From a virus: 29,914 bases of DNA. The position numbers and the translations under genes were made by a program. Below, piece after piece: positions 6,757 to 14,391 of this stretch. The stretch's first letter is position 1. Every line of letters begins with the position of its first letter. Location: positions 1-29,914 of the IMG/VR virus record IMGVR_UViG_3300020125_000531. One strand, given 5' to 3'. The notes beneath the pieces were generated by a model. That model saw only the letters and a list, made by a program, of their open reading frames with translations, was not told where the DNA came from and ran no database searches.

Positions 6757-7662
6757 TTACAGGTTGAGACCGAACCGCAGTGACACTTGTGTCGCTCCCG
6801 CATTGGGATTCGAGACGGTCACGCTCTGCGCGCCGCCCGGGATGGGATACACCGTCGCCGCGTTGGCGGCTTGGGCAAAACGACCGAGGTTGACGCCATG
6901 GCCCGCAAACAGAAAGTTGATGGGCACCGAAACGTCGGTCGCAATGTCGATGGCGTAGATCGAGAACGAATTGGCAAACGGCGGGATGATGAAGTTTCGC
7001 ACCGAGCCCACCGCGGGCGACACTGCCATCGCCGCGTAGGTCGACCAGCTCGGACCGATGCCAGGCGATCCCCTCGAGCCGTACGAGAGCGCGGCACCGA
7101 CCACCACCTCGGCAGGCGCGCCGACGGGCAACGCGCCGCCATTGGCGACCGTCGGATCGAAAATCGTGTAGATGCCCGAAACCTGCACGAACGAGCCGAG
7201 CACCGAAACCTGCGTGCCGTCGTTGCAATCCACGTCAGCCGTCACGGTGTCGGCACCGGCGCCCCATTGAAGGCGCGCCTTGATGTCGATCACAAACGCC
7301 GCCGTGCCCGTCGAGCCCTGGATCGGCACTACCGGCGGGTTGAGCGTCACGGTGATGACGCGCGGCGATGGACGTCGCTTGGCGTCGGCGCGCACGATGG
7401 TTGCGACGCTCATCCACGTCGGCTGCACCGTCGTGTCGTTTGGGGGAATCGGCGCACCCGAGGTCGGCGCGTTTTTCAAAACGGCGTTACCGCCGAGCGC
7501 CTGAACGTTGGTTTGCGAGAGCGTGCCGCCGTCGAGCCCGTAGGCGCTCCGCACGAGCGTGCGCAGAAAGGCGAGCCCCGCACCACCACGCGACGCGCGC
7601 TGCTCAGGAGCGGGCGGAACACCGCGCGGGCCCGAGACGGGCATACCGGGAAAGCGATTCAT
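6757..7662 (-). CDS. Beta-rich structural protein, capsid candidate
   Basis: A 301-residue protein. Residues 1-95 form a Pro/Arg/Gly-rich extended arm. From about residue 98 there are eight or more beta strands (RVITVTLNPPVVPI, AAFVIDIKARLQW, TVTADVDCNDGTQVSVLGSFVQVSGIYTIF, AEVVVGAALSYG, VRNFIIPPFANSFSIYAID, VPINFLFAG, SVTVSNPNA, VSLRFGLNL). An N-terminal arm followed by a beta-sandwich is the layout of single jelly-roll capsid or spike proteins. I recognise no specific family. The ATG overlaps the transglycosylase stop (ATGA). Confidence 0.65.
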   Translation of the reverse strand: MNRFPGMPVSGPRGVPPAPEQRASRGGAGLAFLRTLVRSAYGLDGGTLSQTNVQALGGNAVLKNAPTSGAPIPPNDTTVQPTWMSVATIVRADAKRRPSPRVITVTLNPPVVPIQGSTGTAAFVIDIKARLQWGAGADTVTADVDCNDGTQVSVLGSFVQVSGIYTIFDPTVANGGALPVGAPAEVVVGAALSYGSRGSPGIGPSWSTYAAMAVSPAVGSVRNFIIPPFANSFSIYAIDIATDVSVPINFLFAGHGVNLGRFAQAANAATVYPIPGGAQSVTVSNPNAGATQVSLRFGLNL

Positions 7663-8372
7663 GTGGGTAGCAACGCCCTTTCCGTTTTGAGCTCCAACTG
7701 GTGCACGGCGGCGCGCGTGCGATCGTAGCCATCGCGCGTCGCACCGCGCAGCGTCTTGGCCCGCGTCGTCGCGGCCAAGTAGCTCGCCCCTCCGAGCGCG
7801 AGCACGACGAAAATCACGCCGAGCGCACCGGGCCCCGGCATGATGGTCATGCCAGGAATCGGGATGCGCGGCTTACCGCTCGCGGCATTGAGCACGCCGC
7901 GAATCGTGCTCGTAATGTCGTGGCGAGTCACGTAGCCCTTGCCCTCGCGATCGAACCCCTTGTTTTGCGTGTAGACGGCGCTGCCGTCACTCGCGACCAC
8001 CCAATCGTCGGCGTGGTTTTTGGCGGCGGGGTAGAAGATGGCGAGATAGACCGAATCGAGGTCGGGGAACGGCATGTGCGGCGCGAGGTACTGCACCACG
8101 TAGGGGATTTGTTCGGCAAACGTCATCTGCGCAAGCTCGTCGGTCGTCGTGCCGAGCCCGCGCGCCGTTGACGGCATGAATTGAATCAGCCCGGTCGCGC
8201 CCGAGCCAGCGGCGTTGCGCACCTCGGGACGAAACCCCGACTCGAAGCTCATCACCGTTGCGAGCCAATCGGGGTTGATGTTGAGCACTGCCGCCGCCTC
8301 GGCCAGCGCGCGCAAGTCGGCCGGCGAGAGCTTCTCGATTCCCTTCACGGCCGCAACGTCGGTTGCCGTCAA
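7659..8372 (-). CDS. Membrane-anchored lytic transglycosylase
   Basis: A 237-residue protein from a TTG start that overlaps the preceding stop as TTGA, with AAAGGCGG upstream. Residues 30-150 match the SLT/goose-lysozyme-like transglycosylase fold: MSFESGFRPEVRN carries the catalytic Glu44, followed by SGATGLIQFMPSTARGLG, the signature GLxQ/FMP region, and LYLAIFYPAA further on. It would cleave the glycan strands of peptidoglycan. A transmembrane helix (GALGVIFVVLALGGASYLA) and a basic tail follow, so the enzyme is anchored near its C-terminus. This suits local wall penetration from a virion membrane or vertex better than free endolysin action. Confidence 0.85.
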   Translation of the reverse strand: MTATDVAAVKGIEKLSPADLRALAEAAAVLNINPDWLATVMSFESGFRPEVRNAAGSGATGLIQFMPSTARGLGTTTDELAQMTFAEQIPYVVQYLAPHMPFPDLDSVYLAIFYPAAKNHADDWVVASDGSAVYTQNKGFDREGKGYVTRHDITSTIRGVLNAASGKPRIPIPGMTIMPGPGALGVIFVVLALGGASYLAATTRAKTLRGATRDGYDRTRAAVHQLELKTERALLPT

Positions 8373-8857
8373 GAGACCACCGCCTTTACGATTTTCTTCT
8401 CCACCATGGGCAGAAGCACGACCGCGCCGAGCGCGAGCCCGCCGACGATCGCGGCGATCTTGAGAAAGCCCTTGCCGGGCGTTACCGAGTCGACCACTGA
8501 ATCGACCGATGGCCCGTGCGATTCGGTGGCCGAACCCGTCGGCCCTTGAAAGTGTTGCTGAGCCGCGGGGGCCGACAGTTGGATGCGAGCCAGGTCGGCT
8601 TTCCAGGCGTCGACCTCTTTGGCCCACTGGTCCACGTCGCTCGTGTCCTGCACCGGGATAAACGGCACCTTGTCGATATTGGCCGAGCGAAACTGCGTCC
8701 AAGCGCCATACCACCCCATCCAACGTTCCCACCAATCGCCGGTCATGTACGCAGCGTGATCGCGCAAAGCGGCCTGCACGGCATCGTTCAAGCCGTCCGC
8801 TTCACCCCCGACCTTGCGGCCGAGTCGCATGTACTCATCCGACGAAACGAAACTCAT
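8369..8857 (-). CDS. C-terminally anchored membrane protein
   Basis: A 162-residue protein with a helical, Trp-rich N-terminal half (DWWERWMGWYGAWTQF) and an amphipathic middle. A Ser/Pro/Thr-rich linker precedes a C-terminal transmembrane helix (GFLKIAAIVGGLALGAVVLLPMV) and a Lys-containing end. It is coupled at both ends: its ATG overlaps the previous gene and its TGA lies in the TTGA start of the transglycosylase. It is probably a partner of that enzyme or part of the same vertex complex; no family is recognised. Confidence 0.7.
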   Translation of the reverse strand: MSFVSSDEYMRLGRKVGGEADGLNDAVQAALRDHAAYMTGDWWERWMGWYGAWTQFRSANIDKVPFIPVQDTSDVDQWAKEVDAWKADLARIQLSAPAAQQHFQGPTGSATESHGPSVDSVVDSVTPGKGFLKIAAIVGGLALGAVVLLPMVEKKIVKAVVS

Positions 8858-9033
8858 TTACGATCTCGCTTTCGATCGCCGTTGAGCACGCGCGCAAACT
8901 TCACGGCATCGGCCGGCGTCCTCTCCTCACTCACCAACGAACGCTCGATCGCGTGCGAGTCCCAACTAGTAGTTGAACGGCCCACCCGATAGACCTTTTT
9001 CCCATCGGCAAAATAGTAGGTTTTTGCAGCCAT
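8854..9033 (-). CDS. Hypothetical 59-residue protein
   Basis: MAAKTYYFADGKKVYRVGR... is a small basic protein with a beta-hairpin-like N-terminus and a helical C-terminus ending KRDRK. Its stop overlaps the next start (ATGA). No family is recognised. Confidence 0.6.
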   Translation of the reverse strand: MAAKTYYFADGKKVYRVGRSTTSWDSHAIERSLVSEERTPADAVKFARVLNGDRKRDRK

Positions 9034-9039
9034 GAAGAT

Positions 9040-9408
9040 TCACCGGTGCAGCGCGTGGACGGCTGCCTTTCCTAGATCGACGGTCTCTTTCGAGGCCCAG
9101 TGGAAGGGAGTACCCGCAACACGACCGAGCGCGTCAGCGGCGCGCCCCGCGAGAGACAACAGCGTCGAGGCGAGCCCGAAGAGACCGCCAACCGCCGGGC
9201 CGACAACCGCGAGCACAGGGTGAGCGCCCACGGCATCGGCACCACGACCGACACGCACGGCGCCGACGGAGATGCGTGACAGCGCACGTTTCGCACGCGG
9301 GTCACCCGCTTGCGCGAGCGCCACGAGCGAAGCGTAGGTGTGCACTGCGCTCGGATCGCCCGCTTGAAGGCGCCGCGCGAACGCTGTGCAATTGACGTGA
9401 GCATTCAT
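9040..9408 (-). CDS. Membrane protein with GDPxA repeats (small paralogue)
   Basis: A 122-residue protein. Residues 8-47 contain two GDPxA units (RLQAGDPSAVHTYASLVALA, then QAGDPRAKRALSRI). A hydrophobic Gly/Ala/Leu segment follows (VLAVVGPAVGGLFGLASTLLSLAG), and the end carries GTPFHWASKE. The neighbouring 151-residue protein has the same order and a matching KPFHWSGSK motif, so the two are paralogues. The start follows AAAGGAGCG. Likely an internal membrane-associated virion protein (inference). Confidence 0.7.
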   Translation of the reverse strand: MNAHVNCTAFARRLQAGDPSAVHTYASLVALAQAGDPRAKRALSRISVGAVRVGRGADAVGAHPVLAVVGPAVGGLFGLASTLLSLAGRAADALGRVAGTPFHWASKETVDLGKAAVHALHR

Positions 9409-9426
9409 GGTGTCGCGCTCCTTTCC

Positions 9427-10311
9427 TCAGCGATGGGCCGCCGCTGCCGCCGCGCGCTGCGCTGCCGCCGTCGCTGCAGCAGAAGCTTGCTGCGACGCAC
9501 GCGCCGCCTCACGCGCGGCAATGTCGTGTACCTTTTTCTGGAAAATGTAGCCGGCGCCGCTCGGCGCCTGGTTCCAACGGGCAATGCCCCGCTGCACGGC
9601 GGCAGCGATGTCCATCGCAATCGGCGTACCGATCGCCTGATACGCCGTGAGAATTTCCTTCGTCGCAGCGAGATCGCCCATCGCCTCGGCAGCTTTGAGA
9701 CGCATGTTGAGCGTCGTGATTGCCTGCGCGTAGTCGGCACCACCCGCACGCGAAGAATCGGGCGGCGGCAGCGACGCGACGATGTTGGCCAGCTCGACCA
9801 GGTTTTTGCTCGACGACGGCACCACCGGCCCGGCCGATGTTTGCACGACAGGCACCGGAGGCGGGGGAGGCGGAATGTAGCCGCCACCACCGCCGCCGCC
9901 CGAATCGGCTGCCGCGGATTTGTCGGGCTCGGCTGCGGGGAGAGCCATCGTCGCCGCTACCGAGGGCTTCGTTCCCTTGGCGTAGGCGTACGCCGCCACG
10001 GCTGCGACAGCGAGCGGACCACCAAGCGTCGCGCCGCCGAGCAAGCCAACCCAAAGGGGCTTCAGCAACGCAGCACCTACCGCCGCACCGCCGATGGTGC
10101 CGACAGCCGCGGGCACCATGTTGGCCTTCACGTCGAAGGCGCCGACGCCGACGGTATTACCCGAGCTCGCGGCAATCCGAGCGAGCGCCGCGCGTGCGCC
10201 GGGATTGCCATTCGACGCAGCACGCCGCAAGCGCTCGAAGGCGAGCTGTGCGTTGGGGTCGCCTGCCGCAAGGCGAGAGCGGAAACGAGCGGCATGAACG
10301 GCGGGGTGCAT
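9427..10311 (-). CDS. Membrane protein with GDPxA repeats and polyproline linker
   Basis: A 294-residue protein. Residues 8-46 carry the paired motif (FRSRLAAGDPNAQLAFERL, then NGNPGARAALARI). A hydrophobic segment follows (VPAAVGTIGGAAVGAALLKPLWVGLLGGATLGGPLAVAAVAAYAYA, about residues 65-112), long enough for one or two transmembrane helices. Then come a Gly-run/polyproline linker and an Ala-rich helical C-terminus. The start MHPAVHAARF follows AAAGGA. One GGTATTACC repeat is read here as SSGNT. It probably spans the virion membrane with a long helical domain on one side; inference. Confidence 0.7.
   Translation of the reverse strand: MHPAVHAARFRSRLAAGDPNAQLAFERLRRAASNGNPGARAALARIAASSGNTVGVGAFDVKANMVPAAVGTIGGAAVGAALLKPLWVGLLGGATLGGPLAVAAVAAYAYAKGTKPSVAATMALPAAEPDKSAAADSGGGGGGGYIPPPPPPVPVVQTSAGPVVPSSSKNLVELANIVASLPPPDSSRAGGADYAQAITTLNMRLKAAEAMGDLAATKEILTAYQAIGTPIAMDIAAAVQRGIARWNQAPSGAGYIFQKKVHDIAAREAARASQQASAAATAAAQRAAAAAAHR
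10153..10169. repeat. GGTATTACC motif, extended half-palindrome
   Basis: GGTATTACCCGAGCTCG, identical to the copies at 3242 and 23308 and inverted relative to that ending at 16983, lies within the coding region of the 294-residue membrane protein. Confidence 0.85.
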
Positions 10312-10324
10312 GGTGACGGTCCTT

Positions 10325-10780
10325 TCAGGCGTGAGCCGGAAGCATCTTGGACACGGCGCCCGGCACGAGCTTCGGGTTGCCGAATCTCGCGTGCACGTGA
10401 CCAAGCTTGCTGCCCGACCAGTGAAACGGCTTGGCGACGACGGCGCCGGTGCCAGCGACGAGATTTCCGGCGGTGTTGAGCGCCGCCGCGACAACGCCCG
10501 CAGCCCAGCCGATCGGCTTGGTCACGAGACCGGCGCCGGGCAATGCGCCCGTCGCCTCCCATCCCGAAACGATGGCGCGCGCCTTCATCTTTTTCGCGTG
10601 GCGGCTGTAGCGAAGCTGCTTTTGCAAGCTCGCCATGACGAGCAAGGCGCGCGTCGCTGCGGGGTCGCCGTTGTGCATCATCTCGACCAGCTTGGCGTGG
10701 GTCGCAAGACACGCCGGGTCACCGCTGTTGATGCCGCGAAGGTGATTGAACAGAATGCTATCCGACATGATGATTTGCAT
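10325..10780 (-). CDS. Membrane protein with GDPxA repeats (PFHW paralogue)
   Basis: A 151-residue protein. The paired motif occupies residues 12-50 (INSGDPACLATHAKL, then HNGDPAATRALLVMA). A basic patch (RYSRHAKKMKARA), a hydrophobic segment (IGWAAGVVAAALNTAGNLVAGTGAVV) and KPFHWSGSK follow. It is a paralogue of the 122-residue protein at 9040-9408. Two starts are possible, ATG 10780 just after the upstream stop or ATG 10768; neither has a strong ribosome binding site, so translation is probably coupled. Confidence 0.7.
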   Translation of the reverse strand: MQIIMSDSILFNHLRGINSGDPACLATHAKLVEMMHNGDPAATRALLVMASLQKQLRYSRHAKKMKARAIVSGWEATGALPGAGLVTKPIGWAAGVVAAALNTAGNLVAGTGAVVAKPFHWSGSKLGHVHARFGNPKLVPGAVSKMLPAHA

Positions 10781-10781
10781 C

Positions 10782-12488
10782 CTAGGCAGCCGCTTTCAGT
10801 TTCGCCCGTGCCAACATGGGAATCGAGACCGCCTCGCGATTGGCTCGCTCGGCGAGCGCCAGCAGACGAATCGCGCGCGTCGCTTCCGGATCGAGCCGGT
10901 TGTAGCGCTCGACAATGTTGGAGATGCGCGCGCGCACCATCGGATCGCCCGCCTTGCCCTTGGCGACCATCACCCGCAACGTCGACAGCGCCGCGTGCGC
11001 TTCGGCGATCTGCACTTCCTTCGCAGCCGCCTGCACACCGAGCGCGTAGCCGTTTTGGCTCGCGGGCGTCGCGACGTAGGCGTGAATTGCCGCCTTCACC
11101 TCGGCCGGCGCCATGAGCCCGCCCTTCGCCGCGTAGAACGCCGCAACCTCGGTCGGGCTCAACCCCGGAGGCGGAAGTAGACCGAGCTGCCGACCGACAA
11201 AAATCGCCGACGCCGTATCGAACCCCTTCAGCGCATCGACGCTATTGCCGAGCTGCGAGCGCGCGAGGTTGATGCCTGCTTCGGTGAGCCCTTGGCCCTT
11301 GTGCAAAATGCCAACGCCCACGTCGAAACCGAGCTGCACGTCAGGTGGAAGCGTCGAGCGCACCGCCTCGAGAATGGGATCCTTACGCCCGTCACCGGCA
11401 CCGACGGCGCCCGCGAGCTGAATCGCCTTGCTCACGACGCCGAGCCCGGGCACCGACACGCCGCTCGTCGCCTTGTTCCAGAGGTCGCCGCCTACGTCGC
11501 CAAGCGCGGCAATCGCCATCGGGCCGAGGTTGGCCGCAACGGCGCTCTGAATGTTTTGCCCGTGCACCATCGCGAGCCCGATATCGAAAGCCTTCTTGGC
11601 TTCCTCACTCGGCAATTGGTTACGCGCTGCCGACATGAGAGCTTCATCGAAGCTCTTACCGTGCACGACCGCGACCGCCGCGTCGAAACCAGCGCGCACG
11701 AGCGGACCGCCGGGAATCGAACCGCGCACACCCGCCATGAAAGCTTCGTCGATGGTCGCGCCTTGTGCGAGCGCAACGCCAGCGCCGAGCGCCGCCGCGA
11801 CACCAGTACCGATGCCAGGCACGAACGAGATGACGGCTTGCGCGAGCGGCGCCACTTGCGTGACATCAGCCGTGATGCTTTTCCACGCACTACCAAGCGT
11901 GTCGGCAACGTTGTCACCGTTGGCGATGGCGTAGGCGGCTGTGAACGGAGTCGTTGCCATGTGCGCAGCTGCACCGATGGCGCCGACCACACCACCGGCC
12001 ACCGACGAAGCGACGCTACCGATCGAGTCGAGGAAATTCGGGTGAGGCGGACCGTCGTACCAACCGGTTCCTTGCGCAAAAAGCACCTGTTGACCGAGGT
12101 CGCCAATTTCGCTCGCCGGTGCGCCCGCCTTGAGCGCCGCCTGCACAGCCGCCGCGCTCCAAGCTTCTTCCCAGGTCGAGCGATCCCAAAAAAACGCTTG
12201 TTCGTCGGTCGACGAAATCGACAACCAGCCACCCGGGCCAGGTTTGCCTTTTGGCTCACTCGGTTTCGGCTGCGACGGCACCGAGTCGATCACAGCCCTA
12301 AACGAGCGCTGCCCCGAAGCCTGCCCGTACTTCTGCGACATGAACGCCGCGACCTTCGCAGCAACAGGCAACGCAAAAATGAGCGAGGGCGGAGCTACGC
12401 CAACGACGACCATCCCGCCGACGACAGGACGCGCCCCGCGCGCCTCTTGGGCGTGCTTCGCATCGACGATCGCGGCGGCAAAATTCAA
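10782..12488 (-). CDS. Large hydrophobic internal/membrane protein
   Basis: A 568-residue protein, the largest of the late block after the fibre, started by TTG in a TTGA overlap with GGGAG upstream. After an N-terminal hydrophobic helix, the middle (about 170-430) is a series of Ala/Gly-rich helical units with a recurring pattern: IPGGPLVRAGFDAAVAVVHGKSFDEALMSAAR, then LPSEEAKKAFDIGLAMVHGQ, then LPPDVQLGFDVGVGILHKGQ. Units of this kind occur in uncharacterised phage structural proteins. Residues about 502-545 carry a diverged copy of the GDPxA motif (KAGDPMVRARISNI, RLDPEATRAIRLLA). Candidate internal, scaffold-like or injection protein; the function is inferred. Confidence 0.7.
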   Translation of the reverse strand: MNFAAAIVDAKHAQEARGARPVVGGMVVVGVAPPSLIFALPVAAKVAAFMSQKYGQASGQRSFRAVIDSVPSQPKPSEPKGKPGPGGWLSISSTDEQAFFWDRSTWEEAWSAAAVQAALKAGAPASEIGDLGQQVLFAQGTGWYDGPPHPNFLDSIGSVASSVAGGVVGAIGAAAHMATTPFTAAYAIANGDNVADTLGSAWKSITADVTQVAPLAQAVISFVPGIGTGVAAALGAGVALAQGATIDEAFMAGVRGSIPGGPLVRAGFDAAVAVVHGKSFDEALMSAARNQLPSEEAKKAFDIGLAMVHGQNIQSAVAANLGPMAIAALGDVGGDLWNKATSGVSVPGLGVVSKAIQLAGAVGAGDGRKDPILEAVRSTLPPDVQLGFDVGVGILHKGQGLTEAGINLARSQLGNSVDALKGFDTASAIFVGRQLGLLPPPGLSPTEVAAFYAAKGGLMAPAEVKAAIHAYVATPASQNGYALGVQAAAKEVQIAEAHAALSTLRVMVAKGKAGDPMVRARISNIVERYNRLDPEATRAIRLLALAERANREAVSIPMLARAKLKAAA

Positions 12489-13144
12489 GGCACTCCCTTC
12501 GCGCTCGCCGTCGCCCACGTTTGCGGTCCGACGATACCGTCGGCTGTGAGCCCGTGCGCTTTCTGCCACGCCTTGGTAGCTGCCGCGGTGGCCGGCCCAA
12601 ACTGCCCGTCGGCTTGCACGCCGATGATGGCCTGCCACATGGCGACCTCAGCGCCCGAGCTACCTTGCTTGATGGTCGAGTGCGCCGGTGGATGCGAAAG
12701 CACGCTCTGCACCGCCTCGGTTGCCGAAGCGAAAAACCCCGGAGGCGCCGCCGTCGCGGCGCTTGGTGCCGCCGCCTGCTGCGACGCGATGATCTGATCT
12801 GCTTTGGCCGCCGCCGCCGCCGCCGCGCCCGATGCTCCCGTCGCGGCGAGCCCGTTGGCCAGCTGCTGCAACATAGCCGGATCTTCGCTGGTGTTGATGG
12901 CGCTCGTCACCTTCGCGGCGACCTTTTGACTCAACGGACCGAAATAGGCCGGCGATGCCGCTGAGGGGTGCTGGTTGAACGCTGCCGGAGCCCCGGGATA
13001 GGCCGGAATGCCCTTGGCCGGGGGAAGTAGCAGGGGAGCCTTTGCCCGCGTGCGACGCACAGCCTCGACGACGCCGATACCGGCCGCCGCTGCGACCAGG
13101 AAAATCAGCCAATTCGGAACGTTAGGCTTTGCAGTCGTCGTCAT
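12485..13144 (-). CDS. Membrane-anchored peptidoglycan-binding protein
   Basis: A 219-residue protein. Residues 11-28 form an N-terminal transmembrane helix (NWLIFLVAAAAGIGVVEAV). Residues 86-118 carry a DPAMLQQLANGLAATGASGAA motif shared with the 262-residue neighbour. Residues 157-211 are a PG_binding_1 domain (IKQGSSGAEVAMWQ, then DGQFGPATAAATKAWQ, then HGLTADGIVGPQTW). It would bind the cell wall while anchored in a membrane, as expected for a virion vertex or penetration protein. The start lies 25 bp after the 5' edge of the parS palindrome (nine bases from its nearer edge). The stop overlaps a TTG start downstream. Confidence 0.85.
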   Translation of the reverse strand: MTTTAKPNVPNWLIFLVAAAAGIGVVEAVRRTRAKAPLLLPPAKGIPAYPGAPAAFNQHPSAASPAYFGPLSQKVAAKVTSAINTSEDPAMLQQLANGLAATGASGAAAAAAAKADQIIASQQAAAPSAATAAPPGFFASATEAVQSVLSHPPAHSTIKQGSSGAEVAMWQAIIGVQADGQFGPATAAATKAWQKAHGLTADGIVGPQTWATASAKGVP

Positions 13145-13153
13145 GGGGACACC

Positions 13154-13169
13154 TGTTTCACGTGAAACA
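13154..13169. promoter_or_regulatory. Perfect chromosomal-type parS site
   Basis: TGTTTCACGTGAAACA is a perfect 16-bp palindrome and an exact match to the bacterial chromosomal parS consensus bound by ParB/Spo0J. It lies in a 29-bp gap between two late genes, one of the few non-coding spots of the operon. No parA or parB gene is visible in the genome. I found only this copy. It may let the viral DNA load the host's ParB; alternatively it may be a local operator overlapping the leader of the downstream gene. Confidence 0.8.
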
Positions 13170-13173
13170 ACAG

Positions 13174-13962
13174 TCAGATCCTACCCGGGTAGCCAGCTAC
13201 CCGAAAGGGGGAGCGTCGAGCCTTGGTCGCCACGGCTTTCAGGTCCCTGTCGATGCGCTGCACCGTCTCGCGAGCCGCCGCCACGCGCGTCTCGTTGCCG
13301 ACCTCGCCGTCTGCCGGCAAGCCGTTGCCTGCCTGAAAATACGCGGTCGCCTTGCGGGTTTTCAGGCCGAAAATACCGTCGATGCTCATGTCGGCACCGT
13401 TGGCCTTGCGCGCCCACCCCGAGGCGTTGAGGAAGCGTTGCCAACCGGCAACATCCTCACCCATCGAGCCGAGCCCAAGCCTCGGCAACGGCGGCCCAAC
13501 GCCGGCCAGAATGGTTTGCTCGGGCAGCGTCACGCTACCGCGAGAAGCTCCCCACGTGAGAGCACCGACCACGCCGTCGGCTGTGAGCCCGTGCGCCGCC
13601 TGCCAAGCTTTGGTCGCAGCAGCCGTCGCGGGGCCGAATTGCCCATCCGCCGTCACGCCGATGATGGCCTGCCACTGCTTCACCGCCGGGCCGGTCGAGC
13701 CCTGGTGAATCACTGGAGTCGCGCCGTCGGAAATCGCAGCAGCCTTTTGCTTTGCGGCCGTTGCGGCACCGGTCGCGCCGACTTGGCCGAGCTTCGCGGA
13801 AAGCGCGTTGAGGTGCGCGGGGTCGTTCGAGAGGTGAAGGACGTTCATGACCTTGGCTGCCGTCGCGTCGGGCAACGAACCGAACCAATGCTTTTTGCGA
13901 CCTTCGGTCCAAACGAGCCAACCAGCAGCCAAGCCGAGCGGCCATGCGAGGAGGGGAATCAT
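13174..13962 (-). CDS. Membrane-anchored protein with two peptidoglycan-binding domains
   Basis: A 262-residue protein. The N-terminal membrane helix is MIPLLAWPLGLAAGWLVW. The shared DPAHLNALSAKLGQVGATGAA motif follows at 47-72, then PGBD 1 at about 85-139 (GSTGPAVKQWQAIIG, DGQFGPATAAATKAWQ, LTADGVVGALTWG). PGBD 2 lies at about 164-228 (GSMGEDVAGWQRFLNASG, SIDGIFGLKTRKATAYFQ, LPADGEVGNET). A basic helical tail ends the protein. PGBD 1 is closely related to that of the 219-residue neighbour, so one probably arose from the other by duplication. The start overlaps the peptidase stop (ATGA). Confidence 0.85.
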   Translation of the reverse strand: MIPLLAWPLGLAAGWLVWTEGRKKHWFGSLPDATAAKVMNVLHLSNDPAHLNALSAKLGQVGATGAATAAKQKAAAISDGATPVIHQGSTGPAVKQWQAIIGVTADGQFGPATAAATKAWQAAHGLTADGVVGALTWGASRGSVTLPEQTILAGVGPPLPRLGLGSMGEDVAGWQRFLNASGWARKANGADMSIDGIFGLKTRKATAYFQAGNGLPADGEVGNETRVAAARETVQRIDRDLKAVATKARRSPFRVAGYPGRI

Positions 13963-14372
13963 CCTTGGCCTTTCATCCCGAGCCGCTTGCTCGGGTCGTC
14001 CACCCCGTAAGGGGTCCACACCTTGATGTGGTACATGGTGAATTTCTCGCCGTCTGGCCGTACGCCTTGCCAGTTTGACCACATGGGGCGCGCTGGAATG
14101 CCACGCACTCTCAGCTCAGCAACGCGCCACGCGGCCAGGTCCTCACAGTCGGCGCCACCTTGGCGCAACACGTTGGGGATCGGTATCCACTGCTCATACC
14201 CCCATTCCTCTCGAATGTACCGGACGCCGCTCGAGTAGAGCAGCGGCGTTTCCGGGTGCCAGGCGAGATACAGCTCATCGAGCCGAATCAGGGTCCAGAG
14301 CAGAATTTGAAGCGCGCGATTCCTGTGGCCTTCGTCGCGCTCCAAATCTACTTCGAGGGAGATGTTGAGCAC
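13959..14372 (-). CDS. Transglutaminase-fold cysteine peptidase-like protein
   Basis: A 137-residue protein from a GTG start. It carries the transglutaminase-like catalytic triad pattern: Cys76 in GGADCEDLAAWRVAELRVRG, His115 in MYHIKVW, and Asp in VDDPSKRLGM (about 125-126). Phage proteins with exactly this order (DCEDLAAWR...H..V...DPS..LGM) are frequent among structural genes and are thought to process or crosslink proteins, or to act on peptides of the wall. It sits between the capsid-like gene and the peptidoglycan-binding proteins. The start is chosen because the upstream capsid-like gene ends 20 bases before it; no perfect ribosome binding site is present. Confidence 0.75.
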   Translation of the reverse strand: MLNISLEVDLERDEGHRNRALQILLWTLIRLDELYLAWHPETPLLYSSGVRYIREEWGYEQWIPIPNVLRQGGADCEDLAAWRVAELRVRGIPARPMWSNWQGVRPDGEKFTMYHIKVWTPYGVDDPSKRLGMKGQG

Positions 14373-14391
14373 CGGGACCGATGGCCCCGCG

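Noticed and set aside
11292-12797. 501-codon open frame on the plus strand
   Set aside because: It is antisense to the 568-residue late gene, Arg/His-rich, without a ribosome binding site; a by-product of GC-rich codon use.
3803-13036. 14-mer GGAAGTAGCAGGGG present twice (3803 and 13023)
   Set aside because: A shared 14-mer is expected by chance in 30 kb, and nothing around it is conserved.
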